Part shown: positions 7,890-17,249 of the stretch, one piece after another
Layout: every line of letters begins with the position of its first letter
Numbering within the stretch: position 1 is the first letter of the stretch
DNA from: Bryobacterales bacterium
GTDB taxonomy: Bacteria; Acidobacteriota; Terriglobia; Bryobacterales; Bryobacteraceae
Length of the DNA: 64,000 nt
Direction of reading: 5' to 3'
NCBI GenBank assembly: GCA_016713735.1
Contig: JADJOP010000032.1
Location: 186,001-250,000, forward strand
The notes under the pieces: generated by a model
The model's input: only the letters and a program-made list of their open reading frames with translations
What the model was told of the DNA's origin: nothing
Database searches by the model: none
Program-made: the position numbers and the translations under genes

Positions 7890-9248
7890 CTATTTGCTCC
7901 ACACAGGGTTCTCATTGCGCCCCTGCGTGGTGAGCTGGCGCGTCTGCTTCCCATCCGCCAGCATCGTCCAAATCTGCGTCGAGCCGCTACGGTTGGACGA
8001 AAACACCAGGTGCCGTCCATCAGGCGCCCAACTCGGGTTCTCATTGCGCCCCGCGCCGTGCGTCAACTGCGTGATTTCCTTCGTAGCCACGTCCATTATA
8101 AACAGGTTGTAATTGCCGGGGGCAAATCCCCTCGTCCAGCTGAAGGCAATGAATTGCCCGTCCGGATGCCAGGCCGGATTCACCGCATCGCCCTCGCCCG
8201 AGGTCAACCGCACCACGTCGGTGCCGTCCACGTTCATCTTGTAGATCTGCGGCGGCCCGCCGCGCCCGGAGACGAACACTAGTTCGCGCGCGTTCTTGGG
8301 ATTAAACTTCGGTTCGATATCGATCGCGTTGGAATACGTCACCCGCTTCAACCCACTCCCATCTACGTTACACATGTAAAGTTGCGCCGCGCCACCCGCG
8401 GCGGTTGAGGAGAAAATAATCTGTTTTCCATCCGGCGTGAATGCGGGGGTCGCGTTCAACGAAGCGCGCTGGTTGTAGAACGGCAACTGGCGCATCGTTT
8501 CCAGAGAGTAGACCATCACGGAGGGGTTGCCGCGCGCAAACGTGGTGAACGCCAGCCTCGTGGCATCCGGCGATACGGCGGCGAAGCTGGTTGTCGAACC
8601 GAGGCGCGTAATCTGCTTCTGGTTGGCCCCATCGTGGTCCATCGCCCAGATCTCTTTTCCACCGCCGCGCGTCGAGGTGAAGATGATCTTCGACCCGGCC
8701 AGCGTCTGCACGCCGAGCTTCGACAAGATGTCGGCGGCGAACTCATGCGCCAGCTTCCGCGCACCCTCTTCGTTCAGAGTGCCGATGTAGAGCTTGTTGA
8801 ATACCTGCGCGTTGGCCAGGTCCTGCTGGCCCACGTTGTAGAACCAGCCGAACAGCACCATCTGGCCGTTCTGCACGCCCGCGTAGCCGATGGGCAGGTA
8901 GGTGGCGCCCACGGGCGGATTGCTCCAATCGGTGAGCCACGGGCCCTGGCTGCGGGGCGGCGTGCCCACGGGCGGTTTCCAATCCTGTGGCCGCTGCGGC
9001 ACCTGGAGCGGGTACATCGACTTCGGCGCCATGCGGAAGTAGCCAGAGTCCTGCAGGTCCTGGAACAGAGTCGCGTTGAAGACGCCCATGTGCTGCTGCG
9101 CTTCGCCCGAGGCTCTAAAGTCAGGCACCGCAATGACGGCCAACTCGTAGGACTTCATGATGCGCCCGACCATGTCGGCCTGGCCCACTAGAGCAATCGC
9201 CGCCGCGCACAATCCAGCAACCGTGAGTAGTATTGTTTTCTTATTCAT
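7890..9248 (-). CDS. tolB: Tol-Pal periplasmic beta-propeller protein TolB
   Basis: Periplasmic partner of Pal and TolA. The 452-aa protein has a signal peptide (MNKKTILLTVAGLCAAAIALVG), an N-terminal alpha/beta domain (YELAVIAVPDF) and repeated propeller blades with SPDATRLAFTT, TPDGKQIIFSS, HPDGQFIAFSW and APDGRHLVFSS. Its ATG overlaps the TGA of tolA by 4 nt, so translation is probably coupled. Length and order are typical. Confidence 0.96.
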   Translation of the reverse strand: MNKKTILLTVAGLCAAAIALVGQADMVGRIMKSYELAVIAVPDFRASGEAQQHMGVFNATLFQDLQDSGYFRMAPKSMYPLQVPQRPQDWKPPVGTPPRSQGPWLTDWSNPPVGATYLPIGYAGVQNGQMVLFGWFYNVGQQDLANAQVFNKLYIGTLNEEGARKLAHEFAADILSKLGVQTLAGSKIIFTSTRGGGKEIWAMDHDGANQKQITRLGSTTSFAAVSPDATRLAFTTFARGNPSVMVYSLETMRQLPFYNQRASLNATPAFTPDGKQIIFSSTAAGGAAQLYMCNVDGSGLKRVTYSNAIDIEPKFNPKNARELVFVSGRGGPPQIYKMNVDGTDVVRLTSGEGDAVNPAWHPDGQFIAFSWTRGFAPGNYNLFIMDVATKEITQLTHGAGRNENPSWAPDGRHLVFSSNRSGSTQIWTMLADGKQTRQLTTQGRNENPVWSK

Positions 9249-10033
9249 CGTTTCACTTGGAACTGAAATTCAATCGTCGCGAAGTTTCGCTCGAAGCCCT
9301 GCGGCAACGGCGGAAAGGGACTCGCCCCCAGAATCGCACGCTGCGCCGAATAGTCGAGCGTCGGGTTTCCTGAACTCTGAATCACCCGCACATCGCCGGC
9401 CCGCCCGTCGCGGTAAATCGCAAACGCCACAATCACCATCGGGGCATTCCGTACGCGAGGGTCGGGCGGCCCCGGTTTCCAGGACTGTGCGACCCGCTCG
9501 CGGATGATGTTGGCGTAGTAGCCGAACCGGTTTCCGAATGGATTCCCCTGTCCGATGCCCACGCCCGAACCGCTGCTGTTAATGTCGAAACTCGGTGATA
9601 CCGCCGCCTGCCCCTGCGTTGAATAGACCTGATTTGGCCGGTTTGCCAGCGGGTTCACATAGCTCTTTTGCGACGCCTGCTGTTTCTTCTTGGCTGTCTC
9701 GGCCTTCTTCCTCGTCGCCAGTTCAATCGCGTCGCGGTCTTCCTGAACCGTCTTCCGTTCCGGTTTTGGCGGCGTCGGCGCCATCGACTCCGTATCGTTG
9801 GCCACCGGGTTGATCATGCCGCTGCGCGGAGGCAGCGGGATCTTCGACACCGGCGTGATCACGGTCGACATGCCCCCGAGTGCGTTCGGATCGCCGAAGG
9901 TATCCCGAGGCCGCCCCTCCAGCCAAGTGTAAGCCGCCATGCCGAGAAAGACACCCACGTGTAGCGCCAGCGACCCCGCGAACGGCCGCTTCATCGGCTC
10001 CCGTTCATCCAAAATGTCGCGCCGCGCTGACAT
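9245..10033 (-). CDS. tolA: TolA/TonB-type energy-transducing protein
   Basis: Spans the periplasm and links the TolQ-TolR motor to TolB and Pal. It is 262 aa with one membrane segment (about 18-38), a Lys/Glu-rich linker with ATRKKAETAKKKQQ, and a C-terminal TonB-like domain (about 170-262; VIVAFAIYRDGRAGDVRV, LPQGFERNFATIEFQF). GTAGGAG 7 nt upstream supports the ATG at 10033. Calling it TolA rather than TonB rests on its place in the tol-pal cluster. The linker is shorter than in E. coli TolA. Confidence 0.88.
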   Translation of the reverse strand: MSARRDILDEREPMKRPFAGSLALHVGVFLGMAAYTWLEGRPRDTFGDPNALGGMSTVITPVSKIPLPPRSGMINPVANDTESMAPTPPKPERKTVQEDRDAIELATRKKAETAKKKQQASQKSYVNPLANRPNQVYSTQGQAAVSPSFDINSSGSGVGIGQGNPFGNRFGYYANIIRERVAQSWKPGPPDPRVRNAPMVIVAFAIYRDGRAGDVRVIQSSGNPTLDYSAQRAILGASPFPPLPQGFERNFATIEFQFQVKR

Positions 10034-10043
10034 CTTGCTTCTC

Positions 10044-10487
10044 CTACCGCCGCGCCGATTCGTCCACCGGCTGCGTCACCATCTGCACCTGCAGTTTCTT
10101 CTCCCCTAACTCGCTCACCACCTGGGCCAGCACCTCCCACACCGCTCCCTTGTCGGCCCGCACATACACGCCCGTCTCGTTGGGGAAGCGCTGCCGCACC
10201 TCGTCGCCCAGCAGGTTCAGGTTCACCTGCTTCTCGTTCAACTGGATCTCGCCTTCCTTGGTGACCGTAACCACCGGCAGTTCCTTGGCCGAGTTTTTCA
10301 CCTGCTTCACCTTCGGCACGTCCACTTCCAGGCCGAACTCCATCACATGCGCCGTGAGCATGAAGATGATCAGCAGCACAAGCACGACGTCGACAAGCGG
10401 AATGATGTTGATCTCAGAGAGCGCCGAGGCCGCCCCGCGCCGGCCGCGCCGTCCATTGCCCATGCTCGAGCCCAGCGAAATACCCAT
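10044..10487 (-). CDS. tolR: Proton-channel protein TolR (ExbD family)
   Basis: Part of the proton-driven motor with TolQ. The 147-aa protein has one membrane helix with the conserved aspartate (INIIPLVDVVLVLLIIFML) and a periplasmic domain with KEGEIQLNEKQV. It lies 70 nt downstream of tolQ and 10 nt upstream of tolA, in the usual order. Confidence 0.93.
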   Translation of the reverse strand: MGISLGSSMGNGRRGRRGAASALSEINIIPLVDVVLVLLIIFMLTAHVMEFGLEVDVPKVKQVKNSAKELPVVTVTKEGEIQLNEKQVNLNLLGDEVRQRFPNETGVYVRADKGAVWEVLAQVVSELGEKKLQVQMVTQPVDESARR

Positions 10488-10557
10488 CGTCTATTTCTCA
10501 ACCTTCACTATTGCATCCCGACCGCATCGGAAGCGCGACCGCAAAGGAGCGGCCTCG

Positions 10558-11208
10558 CTAGTCCTCAAACTGCCTCTCCACCAAGTTCAAGAACTCTAAC
10601 GAAAAGTCGTCCATCCGCGCCCCCTGCTCTTTCAGCATGTGGGAGAAATAGTTATAGGCGATCGCCGCCGGAATGGCCGCCGCCAGCCCCAGCGCCGTCG
10701 CAAACAGCGCCTCGGAGATGCCCGGCGCCACCGCGCGCAAACTCGCAGACCCCGCCTGTCCCAGCGCCGTGAAGGCGTCGATGATGCCCCACACCGTGCC
10801 GAATAGCCCGATGAAGGGCGAGATGGCGGCCGTCGTCGCCAGCCAGTTCATATTGTTTTCCAGGTGAGCCAGTTCCTCGCTGATGCCCAGCTGCAGCGCC
10901 CGCTCAATGGCCAGCTTGTTGGTCAGCGTTCCCTTTGACTTCACCTGCCGTTCGACCTCCTCATATCCGAAATCGAACACCGCCACCAGGGGAGCCGCCT
11001 TGAACTGCTCGGCCGCCAGAGCAACGGCCTCCATGCCCGTCGCCCGCCGGAACGCGCGCAGGAAACTGTGATTGCCCGACCGCGCCGAGCGGAACACCGA
11101 GAACTTCGAAAAGATAATGCCCCACGACAGAATGGAGACCAGCAGGAGCATCACCATGACCGCCATGGGGACAGGCTTGGCTTCCTTGACGAGTTCCCAG
11201 GTATTCAT
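10558..11208 (-). CDS. tolQ: Proton-channel protein TolQ (ExbB family)
   Basis: Inner-membrane subunit of the Tol motor. The 216-aa protein has a first membrane helix at 14-35 and two C-terminal helices around FIGLFGTVWGII and LFATALGLAAAIPAAIAYN, the conserved ExbB/TolQ segments. It is the first gene of the minus-strand tol-pal cluster. A 243-bp spacer separates it from the divergent recN and should contain its promoter, but I see no convincing element. Confidence 0.94.
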   Translation of the reverse strand: MNTWELVKEAKPVPMAVMVMLLLVSILSWGIIFSKFSVFRSARSGNHSFLRAFRRATGMEAVALAAEQFKAAPLVAVFDFGYEEVERQVKSKGTLTNKLAIERALQLGISEELAHLENNMNWLATTAAISPFIGLFGTVWGIIDAFTALGQAGSASLRAVAPGISEALFATALGLAAAIPAAIAYNYFSHMLKEQGARMDDFSLEFLNLVERQFED

Positions 11209-11434
11209 CTGAGCTAGAAAAATCAGAGACGCAGGCAGCAGGGCGCGCTCCTTTCAGAATGGAAAGTTGCCAATTTTCATTATGCACCCGAACCGCTGCA
11301 ACACCACCCAGTGTGGAAACATTTTCTTGCAGGGATGTTTTGTGCCCGGTCCGCCCTTCACCGTGCCACACCCACTCGCGCCAGGCCCGCACCAAACCGG
11401 CGGAGCCGGCCGCGGCATGGTGGAGGAGCCACCT

Positions 11435-11443
11435 TGGTATCCT
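11435..11443 (+). promoter_or_regulatory. Extended -10 element before recN
   Basis: TGGTATCCT fits an extended -10 (TGn plus TATCCT) and ends 8 nt before the recN ATG. It would give a leaderless or nearly leaderless transcript. A GGAGG lies too far upstream (about 25 nt) to serve the ATG. Confidence 0.35.
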
Positions 11444-11451
11444 CGGATTCA

Positions 11452-13176
11452 ATGCTCGTCGAACTGATCGTCGAGAACTATGCCGTCGTCGAGCGCGTCC
11501 GCGTCCGCTTTGGCGCGGGGCTGAACCTGCTCACCGGCGAAACCGGTTCCGGAAAGTCCATCGTCGTCGACTCGTTGGGCTTGCTCTTCGGCGGCCGCGC
11601 CTCGGCGGACATGATCCGCACGGGCGCTCCGCGGGCCCGCGTCTCCGGCATCTTCGAGGTCCCGCTGACACGCCTCCTGCGCGCGTTGCTGGAGGAGCAC
11701 TCGCTTGAGCTGGAAGAGGGGGAGTTGCTGATCGAGCGCGAGATCCTGCCCAACGGCAAGTCGCGCGCCTTCGCCGCCGGGCGTCCCGTCACCGCCGCGC
11801 TTCTGCGTGAACTTGCCCCGCACCTCGGCGACATCCACGGCCAGCACGATCAGCAGAAGCTCTTCGAACCCGCCGCCCAGTTGGACACGCTCGACGCGTT
11901 CACTTTCACGGGTGCCTCCACGGGCGCCGCCACCGGGGCAACATTCGACCGCGTTTCCGCGCTGTATCACCAGTGGCGCGACGTGGCCCGCGAACTTGAA
12001 GAACTCGAGCGCTCGAATGCCGAAACCCTGCGCCTGAAAGATCTCTGGACCTTCCAGAATCGCGAGATTGAATCCACCGCGCCCCTCGCCGGCGAGGACG
12101 CCCGGCTGGAGACCGAACGGCGCGTGCTCATGAACGTCTCGCGGCTGCACGAGCACGCCCAAGCCGCCTACGACGAGTTGTACGAGGGCGAGCCCTCGGC
12201 ACTTTCTCTCCTCGGCAAAGCCCGCCGGCACATCGATGACCTGATCCGCGTCGACACCACACTGGGCCATCTGGCCGAGACCCTCGCACCGGCCGAGGCC
12301 GCGCTCGACGACGCCGCGCACACCCTTCGCGCCTACCTCAGCAAACTGGAGGCTGACCCGGCCCGCCTCGACGAGATCGAATCGCGCCTCGCCGCCCTGG
12401 AGCGGTTGAAGCGCAAATACGGCCCCACGCTTGATGACGTGATCCGCTTTGGCGAAGACGTCATGACCAAGCTTTCGAACCTCGAAAACTCCGACGAACT
12501 CCGCGCCGCGCTCCACAAAAAGCGTGAGGCCCTGGGCGTTGACTATGCCGCCGCCGCCGCGCAGCTCTCCAAAGAACGCCGCGCCGCCGCGCGCAAACTC
12601 GAACAGAAGGTGCAGGCCGAACTGGCCGAGCTGGCCATGGAGCGGACGCGCTTCAGCGTCGCATTCGCCGAGCAGGAGTGGAGTGAGTCAGGCACTGACC
12701 GCATCACCTTCCTCATCGCTCCCAATGCCGGCGAGGAACCCAAGCCGCTGGACCGCATCGCCTCGGGCGGCGAGCTATCACGCCTGGCCTTGGCACTGAA
12801 GACCTGCGCCACCAGCGGGACCTCCGCACAGAGCACCTCCCGCACGCTGGTGTTTGATGAGGTGGACGCCGGCATCGGGGGAGCCACCGCCGAGTCCGTC
12901 GGGCGCCGCCTGAAGCGGCTCTCCTCAACAGACCAGTTGCTGTGTGTCACCCATCTGGCTCAAATCGCCAGCTTCGCCGACCAGCACTATGTGGTTGAGA
13001 AACGCGAAGTGAAGGGCCGCACGATGGCCGAGTTGGAGCAGGTGACCGGAGAAGCCCGCACCCGCGAAATCGCCCGCATGTTGAGCGGCCAGCGAATGAC
13101 GCCCGAAGCCCTGAAACACGCCGAGCAACTGGTGAAACATTCGGCCGGCAAACGTGCCCTCAGCAACACCCCTTAA
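11452..13176 (+). CDS. recN: DNA repair ATPase RecN
   Basis: An SMC-like ATPase for double-strand break repair. The ATG at 11452 gives 574 aa, the family length. The protein opens with MLVELIVENYAVVERV and has Walker A GETGSGKS at 29-36, a long coiled-coil middle (EELERSNAETLRLKDL, LDEIESRLAALERLKRKYG), the signature ASGGELSRLALALK and Walker B TLVFDEVDAGIGG. The frame is open further upstream, but conservation begins at this ATG. Its 3' end overlaps the convergent ECF sigma gene by 17 bp. Confidence 0.95.
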   Translation: MLVELIVENYAVVERVRVRFGAGLNLLTGETGSGKSIVVDSLGLLFGGRASADMIRTGAPRARVSGIFEVPLTRLLRALLEEHSLELEEGELLIEREILPNGKSRAFAAGRPVTAALLRELAPHLGDIHGQHDQQKLFEPAAQLDTLDAFTFTGASTGAATGATFDRVSALYHQWRDVARELEELERSNAETLRLKDLWTFQNREIESTAPLAGEDARLETERRVLMNVSRLHEHAQAAYDELYEGEPSALSLLGKARRHIDDLIRVDTTLGHLAETLAPAEAALDDAAHTLRAYLSKLEADPARLDEIESRLAALERLKRKYGPTLDDVIRFGEDVMTKLSNLENSDELRAALHKKREALGVDYAAAAAQLSKERRAAARKLEQKVQAELAELAMERTRFSVAFAEQEWSESGTDRITFLIAPNAGEEPKPLDRIASGGELSRLALALKTCATSGTSAQSTSRTLVFDEVDAGIGGATAESVGRRLKRLSSTDQLLCVTHLAQIASFADQHYVVEKREVKGRTMAELEQVTGEARTREIARMLSGQRMTPEALKHAEQLVKHSAGKRALSNTP

Positions 13177-13828
13177 AGAAGGCTTTCCGCAGCTCCTCGC
13201 GAAGTTCGGGAGCGACCTCAGGAACGCCGGCCGGCGCGCCGCGGCGGAACATCCGCGTCTCCAGCCGCTCCCGCAGCATGATGCGGGCCCGGTGCAGGCG
13301 CTGCTTGATCACATCCTCGCTCAGCCCCAACACCTCGGCTGTTTCCGCCGTGGACAGCTCTTCCACGTCGCGCAGCAGCAGCACCGGCCTGTAGTTTTCC
13401 GGCAGCGAGGACACTGCCTCATGCAGCACTTCCTTGAGTTCCGCCCTGAGCAGTTCCTCATCCGGCCCTTTGCCCCGGTCCGGCACCACCTGGTCGAGCC
13501 CCGTGTCGTCGATGGACACCTCATGATCCGGTGCAAACAGGCTTTTGCGCCGCTTCATCATGCACTCATTGCGGGCGATGGTGAACATCCACGAGCGGAT
13601 ATGCTCCGGCTCGCGCAGTTGTTGGAAGCGCTCGAAGGCCTTGAGCAGCGTCTCCTGCGCAACCTCCTCGGCGTCCTCGCGCTGGCCGCACACAAGGTAG
13701 GTGTACTGGAAGAGCTTGCCGCGGAAGATTTCAACGAATCGATCGAAGGCCTCGGGCTTGCCCGCCAGCAAGTCCCGCGCAAGTTCAATTTCAATCGTCC
13801 GTTGCGCGTTCGGTGTAGCGGTGCTCAC
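13160..13828 (-). CDS. ECF-type RNA polymerase sigma factor with C-terminal Cys-Cys
   Basis: The 222-aa protein has sigma region 2 (DRFVEIFRGKLFQYTYLVCG, EEVAQETLLKAF, HIRSWMFTIARN) and region 4 (LPENYRPVLLLRDVEEL, TAETAEVLGLSEDVIKQRLHRAR). About 30 residues follow region 4 and end in KGCC. The GTG start overlaps the osmC stop (GTGA), so the two are translationally coupled. No anti-sigma gene is adjacent. The pairing with a peroxidase-type OsmC protein and the terminal cysteines suggest redox control, which is inference. Confidence 0.88.
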   Translation of the reverse strand: MSTATPNAQRTIEIELARDLLAGKPEAFDRFVEIFRGKLFQYTYLVCGQREDAEEVAQETLLKAFERFQQLREPEHIRSWMFTIARNECMMKRRKSLFAPDHEVSIDDTGLDQVVPDRGKGPDEELLRAELKEVLHEAVSSLPENYRPVLLLRDVEELSTAETAEVLGLSEDVIKQRLHRARIMLRERLETRMFRRGAPAGVPEVAPELREELRKAFFKGCC

Positions 13829-14250
13829 ACCTTCAGTGTAGCTTCCTCCGCGTCGACGCCCGCCATCTGAATGACTGTCTCCACCTCAGGATGCGCGTGC
13901 AGCGTGTTGTGGATGATGCATGCCTTCACCGCACGTATGAGCCCGTCCTGGTGGCGCGCTTCGAGGTTTCCCACCTTCACTTGAATCAGGAACCGTCCCA
14001 GCCGCGCCGGGGCTTTCGCCTTCTCTGCCTCCACGCGCACCGACAAACCGTCCTCGGGCAGTCCGCGCGCCTTGAGGTACTGCAATGCGTAATAGCCCGC
14101 ACAAGTCCCCAACGAGGCGAGCATGAATTCCGGAGGAGTCATTCCGGCATCCTGCCCTGCGTTCTCTCTGGGCTGGTCACAAACCACCTCATGCCCGCGC
14201 GCCGAAGCCACAAACGCCGCTCCCGATGTGTATCGAACGTTTACTTCCAT
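13825..14250 (-). CDS. OsmC/Ohr-family peroxide-detoxifying protein
   Basis: A 141-aa protein of the OsmC family of thiol peroxidases acting on organic hydroperoxides. The two expected cysteines are in LGTCAGYYALQYL and KACIIHNTL. GGAG 5 nt upstream selects the ATG at 14250 (MEVNVRYTSG). It precedes and overlaps the ECF sigma gene. The OsmC and Ohr subgroups cannot be separated here. Confidence 0.88.
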   Translation of the reverse strand: MEVNVRYTSGAAFVASARGHEVVCDQPRENAGQDAGMTPPEFMLASLGTCAGYYALQYLKARGLPEDGLSVRVEAEKAKAPARLGRFLIQVKVGNLEARHQDGLIRAVKACIIHNTLHAHPEVETVIQMAGVDAEEATLKV

Positions 14251-14367
14251 AAGCTCTCCATCGCTCTCCAACCATGCAGATGCGGTGTTCGATGCAGGCG
14301 TGACAAAATCCGGCCTGGCAAGTTCCAGCCGGCAGCGGCGATGGACCCAGCGCCTCGAACCGGGGCG

Positions 14368-16107
14368 CTAACTGAGGAGGTTCATCCGCCGCAGCAGCCC
14401 CTCAAAGCGCGGCTGCCCGCGCAGCGCGTCGTAGCCGGGGTGCACCTTCATTTGCACCAGCGGCATCTCGCGACGGTCGACGCCCTGCTCCAGATGTGCC
14501 AACGCCGCATCGTGCTCGCCCAGGCCGGTGTGGACCAGGGCGAGGCAACTCGCCGGCACATGCCTCGCTTTCGCCATCTCATAGAGCTGTCCTAGAAGGC
14601 CTTGGGCGGCGTCGCGGTGCCCCGCCATGGCATGCACCTGACCAAGGGCGCCGAGCACACTGGGCAGATCGCCCGCCAAGCGCCGCCCGGCTTCCAGCAT
14701 CTCCAACGCCTCGTCGTAACGCCCCATGCCCCACAGCGCCCGCCCACACCCGGTCCACGCCTTGGCGTAGTGCTGCGAGGCGGCCATGAGCCTCCGGTAG
14801 CAGGCCTCTGCGCGTTCAAACTCGCGGCTCAGCAGCGACATGTAGGCGCAGCCCTCGGCGATGATCGGCTCCAGGGGATCGAGCCGTTCGGCGAATTCCA
14901 GTTCCAGGCGCGCTTCGGCAAAGCGGCCCTGCAGGGCCAACAGGTCAAGCCCGTACCACAGGCGCACGGTCGCATATCCAGGGTTCAGCCCAATCGCCGT
15001 CCGGTAGGACCGTTCGGCTGCGCTCCAATCCCAATCGCAGAAGCTCTGGATGAAGCCCAGCGACGTGTGCGCCTCGGCCAGGCTGGGGTCCAATTCCAGA
15101 GCCCGCAGCGCCGCGGGACGCCCCCGCTCCATCGCCGCCGCCGTCGGTTCAAATCCGTAATCGGCCAGCAGGCTATAGGCATCGGCCAGCCCGGCCCACG
15201 CCGGCGCGCACCGCCTGTCCACTTCGATGGCGCGCTCAAACAGCACAATGCTGTTGCGCATGCCTCGCTCGGTGCGTTGGAACCACTCGTGCCGTCCCCG
15301 CAAATAGAAATCGTGCGCCTCAACGCTGTAGTTTGGCCGCGGCGCGGCCGGCATGGTGAACTGTATGCGCAACACCGCCGCGATGGACCGCGCAATCTCT
15401 TCCTGCAGCGCAAACAGGTCGCCCAGGGTGCGCTCAAACGTGTCCGTCCACAGGTAGTATCCGGACGCGGTTTCCACGATCTGCACATGCACGCGCACGC
15501 GCTCTCCGTGCCGCCGCACGCTGCCTTCCACGATCACATCGGCGCCCGCCCGCTCATTCACCCCGGCCGCCCGCGCCGGCAGGCCGCGCAGCCGCGACGC
15601 CGTCCCCCAGGCCACCACACGCAGCCCGCTGACCCGCGTGAAGGCGTGGATCAACTCCTGCGTCAGGCCGTCGCCAAAGTACTCCTGCTCTTCTCCCGCC
15701 CCAAGCGTTTCAAAGGGCAGCACCAGCACCGCGCGCACCACGTCTGCCCGGAGGGCGGCGCTACGCTTGCCGTCGGCGATTTCCAGCGCCTCAATCCGCG
15801 GCGCATAGCCGCCCTTGGCATAAACGATTCGCACTGAGTCGCCGGCGCCATCCGAGGCGTAGTATTCCTCAATCTTTTGCCGCAGCCGGCGTGCTTCCAC
15901 ACGCACAATGGGGTCGACCCTGGGATCGTAATCGGCCGGGCGGTCGAAGACCTCGACGCCTACCAGCGCCTCTTTGATCTCCCCGGCCTTGCCCTCCAAC
16001 GTCTGCCTGACCGTAAACTCCAGAAAGCGCTTCATGCGCTTACTGGCACGGAACTGCCGGCTCGAGTGGATTCGTTGTAATTGCTCTTCTACGTCGCTTG
16101 TATTCAC
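14368..16107 (-). CDS. TPR protein with a TolB-like N-terminal segment
   Basis: A 579-aa soluble protein of a type common in Acidobacteria. Residues 1-90 contain SRQFRASKRMKRFLEF and DPIVRVEARRLRQKIEEYY. Residues about 125-250 resemble the segment found in TPR-containing adenylate-cyclase-like regulators (VLPFETLGAGEEQEYFGDGLT, ADVIVEGSVRRHGERVRVHVQ, LWTDTFER). Residues 260-560 hold TPR units (LFERAIEVDRRCAPAWAGLAD, ALELDPSLAEAHTSLGF). No catalytic domain is present. The GTG start lies 13 nt after the aminotransferase stop. Role unknown; probably a scaffold or signalling protein. Confidence 0.75.
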   Translation of the reverse strand: MNTSDVEEQLQRIHSSRQFRASKRMKRFLEFTVRQTLEGKAGEIKEALVGVEVFDRPADYDPRVDPIVRVEARRLRQKIEEYYASDGAGDSVRIVYAKGGYAPRIEALEIADGKRSAALRADVVRAVLVLPFETLGAGEEQEYFGDGLTQELIHAFTRVSGLRVVAWGTASRLRGLPARAAGVNERAGADVIVEGSVRRHGERVRVHVQIVETASGYYLWTDTFERTLGDLFALQEEIARSIAAVLRIQFTMPAAPRPNYSVEAHDFYLRGRHEWFQRTERGMRNSIVLFERAIEVDRRCAPAWAGLADAYSLLADYGFEPTAAAMERGRPAALRALELDPSLAEAHTSLGFIQSFCDWDWSAAERSYRTAIGLNPGYATVRLWYGLDLLALQGRFAEARLELEFAERLDPLEPIIAEGCAYMSLLSREFERAEACYRRLMAASQHYAKAWTGCGRALWGMGRYDEALEMLEAGRRLAGDLPSVLGALGQVHAMAGHRDAAQGLLGQLYEMAKARHVPASCLALVHTGLGEHDAALAHLEQGVDRREMPLVQMKVHPGYDALRGQPRFEGLLRRMNLLS

Positions 16108-16120
16108 GGTGGATCAGGTT

Positions 16121-17245
16121 CTATACGAGTTTTCCAAGCTCGTTCCCCAACCGATCCATATCCTTTTGACTATTGTAAAAGTGTACACTGATTCGCAGAT
16201 TGCCGTGGCGCGCCGACACCAGCACGCCCTGTTCCTTCAATAGCCGCGCCAGTTCACCCGCCTCGCGGCCGTCAAACCGCACCGCGATGATGCCGGAATC
16301 AAAGTGCGGCTTCTCGTCAAACAGCAGCTTGCCTCCCAGCCCGCGGACCACGCGGCGGCACTCGGCCGCCAGTTCCCGCACGCGCGTCTCAATCACCGCC
16401 GGGCCGAGTTCCAGCATCATGCCCACGCTGGCCTCCATGGCGTAGAGCAGCGGGAAGGCGAGCATTGCCCCTTCATACTTCTCCGCCTTGTCCGAGAAGC
16501 GCGGCGCGCCGTGATGCAGGTGGTTCACGTTGCGCCAATCGTAGTCGCTGCGCCAGCCCACCACGTCGGGCCGCAGCCACTGGCGCACCTCAGGCGCGAC
16601 ATAGGCGAAGGCCGCCCCGGTCGGCGAGAGCAGCCACTTGTAGCCATGCACGGCCAACACGGACGGTTGCACCGCGCGCACGTCGAACTCCAGCGCCCCC
16701 AGGCTCTGCGTGCCATCCAGGTATAGGAGCGCCCCGCGCTCGCGCGCCATCCGCGACAACTCCTCAAGCGGCGGCCGGAACCCGTTGGTGTAATTCACCG
16801 TGCTGGCCACCACCAGGCGTGTGCGCCCGGTGAGCGCCGTGGGCAGTCCGTCCCAATCCGTTTCGACCAACTCCACGCCCCGCTCGGCCAGCGTCGAGGG
16901 CACGTAGATGTTGTTCGGGAACTCGTTCTCAAAGGTGACCACGCGGTCGCCCGCGCGCCAATCCATGCCCCCCATCAGCAGCGACAACGCCGAGGCGGCG
17001 TGCGGCAGGAAGGCAATGTCCTCGGCCTGGGCCTGGATCAACTGCGCCGCCGTGCCGCGCATGCGGTCGACGTCGTCGAACCAGTTGAGGAAGTCCCAGC
17101 AGGCCAGATCGTCACGGTGCTGGAAATGGCGGTTCATGGCCGCCACCGTCCGCGCCGGCATCTGGCCGAAGGTCGCCGTATTGAGGAAGGTCCAGTCCCG
17201 TAGCGCCGGAAACTCAGCGCGCACGGCTCCCCAATCGACACTCAT
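16121..17245 (-). CDS. PLP-dependent class V aminotransferase/cysteine desulfurase-like protein
   Basis: The ATG at 17245 (MSVDWGAVRAEFPAL) gives 374 aa. Fold-type I landmarks include FLNTATFGQMP, ENEFPNNIYVP, LYLDGTQSLGALEFD and the PLP lysine in HGYKWLLSPTG. There is no clear cysteine loop of a true desulfurase near the C-terminus, so the reaction (desulfurase, selenocysteine lyase or another) is not settled. It starts 4 nt after the proS stop. Confidence 0.85.
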   Translation of the reverse strand: MSVDWGAVRAEFPALRDWTFLNTATFGQMPARTVAAMNRHFQHRDDLACWDFLNWFDDVDRMRGTAAQLIQAQAEDIAFLPHAASALSLLMGGMDWRAGDRVVTFENEFPNNIYVPSTLAERGVELVETDWDGLPTALTGRTRLVVASTVNYTNGFRPPLEELSRMARERGALLYLDGTQSLGALEFDVRAVQPSVLAVHGYKWLLSPTGAAFAYVAPEVRQWLRPDVVGWRSDYDWRNVNHLHHGAPRFSDKAEKYEGAMLAFPLLYAMEASVGMMLELGPAVIETRVRELAAECRRVVRGLGGKLLFDEKPHFDSGIIAVRFDGREAGELARLLKEQGVLVSARHGNLRISVHFYNSQKDMDRLGNELGKLV

Positions 17246-17249
17246 CGCA

